Source: Pelagibaculum spongiae (lineage in GTDB: Bacteria > Pseudomonadota > Gammaproteobacteria > Enterobacterales > Pelagibaculaceae). From it: DNA of 64,000 bases. Positions 63,684-64,000 of the stretch are shown here, piece by piece. Both the position numbers and the translations under genes were made by a program. The stretch is from positions 1,178,001 to 1,242,000 of the forward strand of contig NZ_QDDL01000001.1 of NCBI RefSeq assembly GCF_003097315.1, read 5' to 3'. The first letter of the stretch is position 1. Each line of letters opens with the position of its first letter. A model generated the notes under the pieces. It had not been told where the DNA came from. It ran no database searches and saw only the letters and a list, made by a program, of their open reading frames with translations.

Positions 63684-64000
63684 TTAGCCTTTACCAAACT
63701 TAGGCGTAATCTCTGCAGGAAGAGTTCCAGAAAGAGAGTTTGGCGAACCAAATGCAACTTTTCCGTTAGAAGATGAAACTTTCAAAATTATAGTTTTAGC
63801 TGACAACGCTGCTGGCACAGAGTCATTTGCAGAAGTATTCGCAAATGTAATTGTTGCCAATATAGATTTAGCCAATGGATCTGCGTTTGCACCAGTAGTA
63901 GGGTCACCACCTTCAGCGAATTCGATTTTTTCAACAATACCTAGCGCATAGTCCGCCGCTGCAGCATATCCGCCATATTGAGATAAATCAGCCAGTGCAT
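63684..64000 (-). CDS. Second type IV pilin-like gene, 5' end outside the window
   Basis: At least 105 C-terminal codons. The visible part (ALADLSQYGGYAAAADYALG ... SVPAALSAKTIILKVSSSNG ... LPAEITPKFGKG) has the composition and layout of a pilin head domain. Its C-terminus (gradual Ala/Ser/Lys-rich strands ending TPKFGKG) resembles that of pilA. The N-terminal helix that would prove it lies beyond base 64000, so the call rests on similarity to the neighbour and position. Confidence 0.65.
   Translation of the reverse strand, partial: ALADLSQYGGYAAAADYALGIVEKIEFAEGGDPTTGANADPLAKSILATITFANTSANDSVPAALSAKTIILKVSSSNGKVAFGSPNSLSGTLPAEITPKFGKG

Overview
The window looks like the chromosome of a moderately AT-rich, motile, aerobic gammaproteobacterium, probably marine. 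The evidence is the core order rppH-ptsP-(TSUP)-lgt-thyA-folA, a Pseudomonas/Oceanospirillales-type caa3 oxidase locus with a DUF2909 gene inside it, a TRAP transporter operon, tmcA, fliS, type IV pilin and RTX genes. I cannot name the genus from sequence alone. I saw no tRNA, rRNA or CRISPR array.

Layout. 1-2191: the 3' end of a tonB-like gene followed by a TPR-type periplasmic gene. 2482-7730: two large FG-GAP/VCBS exoprotein genes made by a tandem duplication of about 2.8 kb, which also copied the 3' end of the TPR gene as a relic at 4927-5178. 8382-16187: housekeeping block (folA, thyA, lgt, TSUP permease, an NRDE/TANGO2-family gene, ptsP, rppH, a HAD phosphatase). 16377-22980: an accessory stretch of exported proteins of unknown function, a probable group II intron remnant, a duplicated 300-bp non-coding repeat, a lipoprotein with unusual codon use, and an IS4-family element whose transposase is doubly broken. 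23213-27976: rlmI-like methyltransferase, thioredoxin-like, NTF2-like, LysR, SGNH esterase, and fliS-fliT behind a FliA-type promoter. 28233-35579: a LysR regulator divergent from an operon for a TRAP transporter, a three-part HcnABC/hydroxyproline-dehydrogenase-like enzyme and RidA, which together look like a pathway to import and oxidise an amino-acid-like amine. 35885-39380: a second pair of FG-GAP exoproteins. 39407-42277: tmcA and a VOC-fold gene. 42800-51625: complete caa3 cytochrome c oxidase structural and assembly locus, including haem O/A synthesis and a SCO copper chaperone. 51822-52646: a DUF2189 membrane protein.

From 52.7 kb to the end the window changes character. A short motif, TTATGCCTGGCA (reverse TGCCAGGCATAA), occurs about 16 times, usually beside a hairpin, and the hairpins differ in sequence. 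The same interval holds two nearly identical full-length REP-associated tyrosine transposase (RAYT) genes and two 5'-truncated derivatives. Interspersed are an RTX/type I secreted protein, the aminopeptidase gene apeB, a HEPN-MNT pair and two type IV pilin genes, the second cut by the window end. The RAYT-plus-motif nest is the most interesting part of the window.
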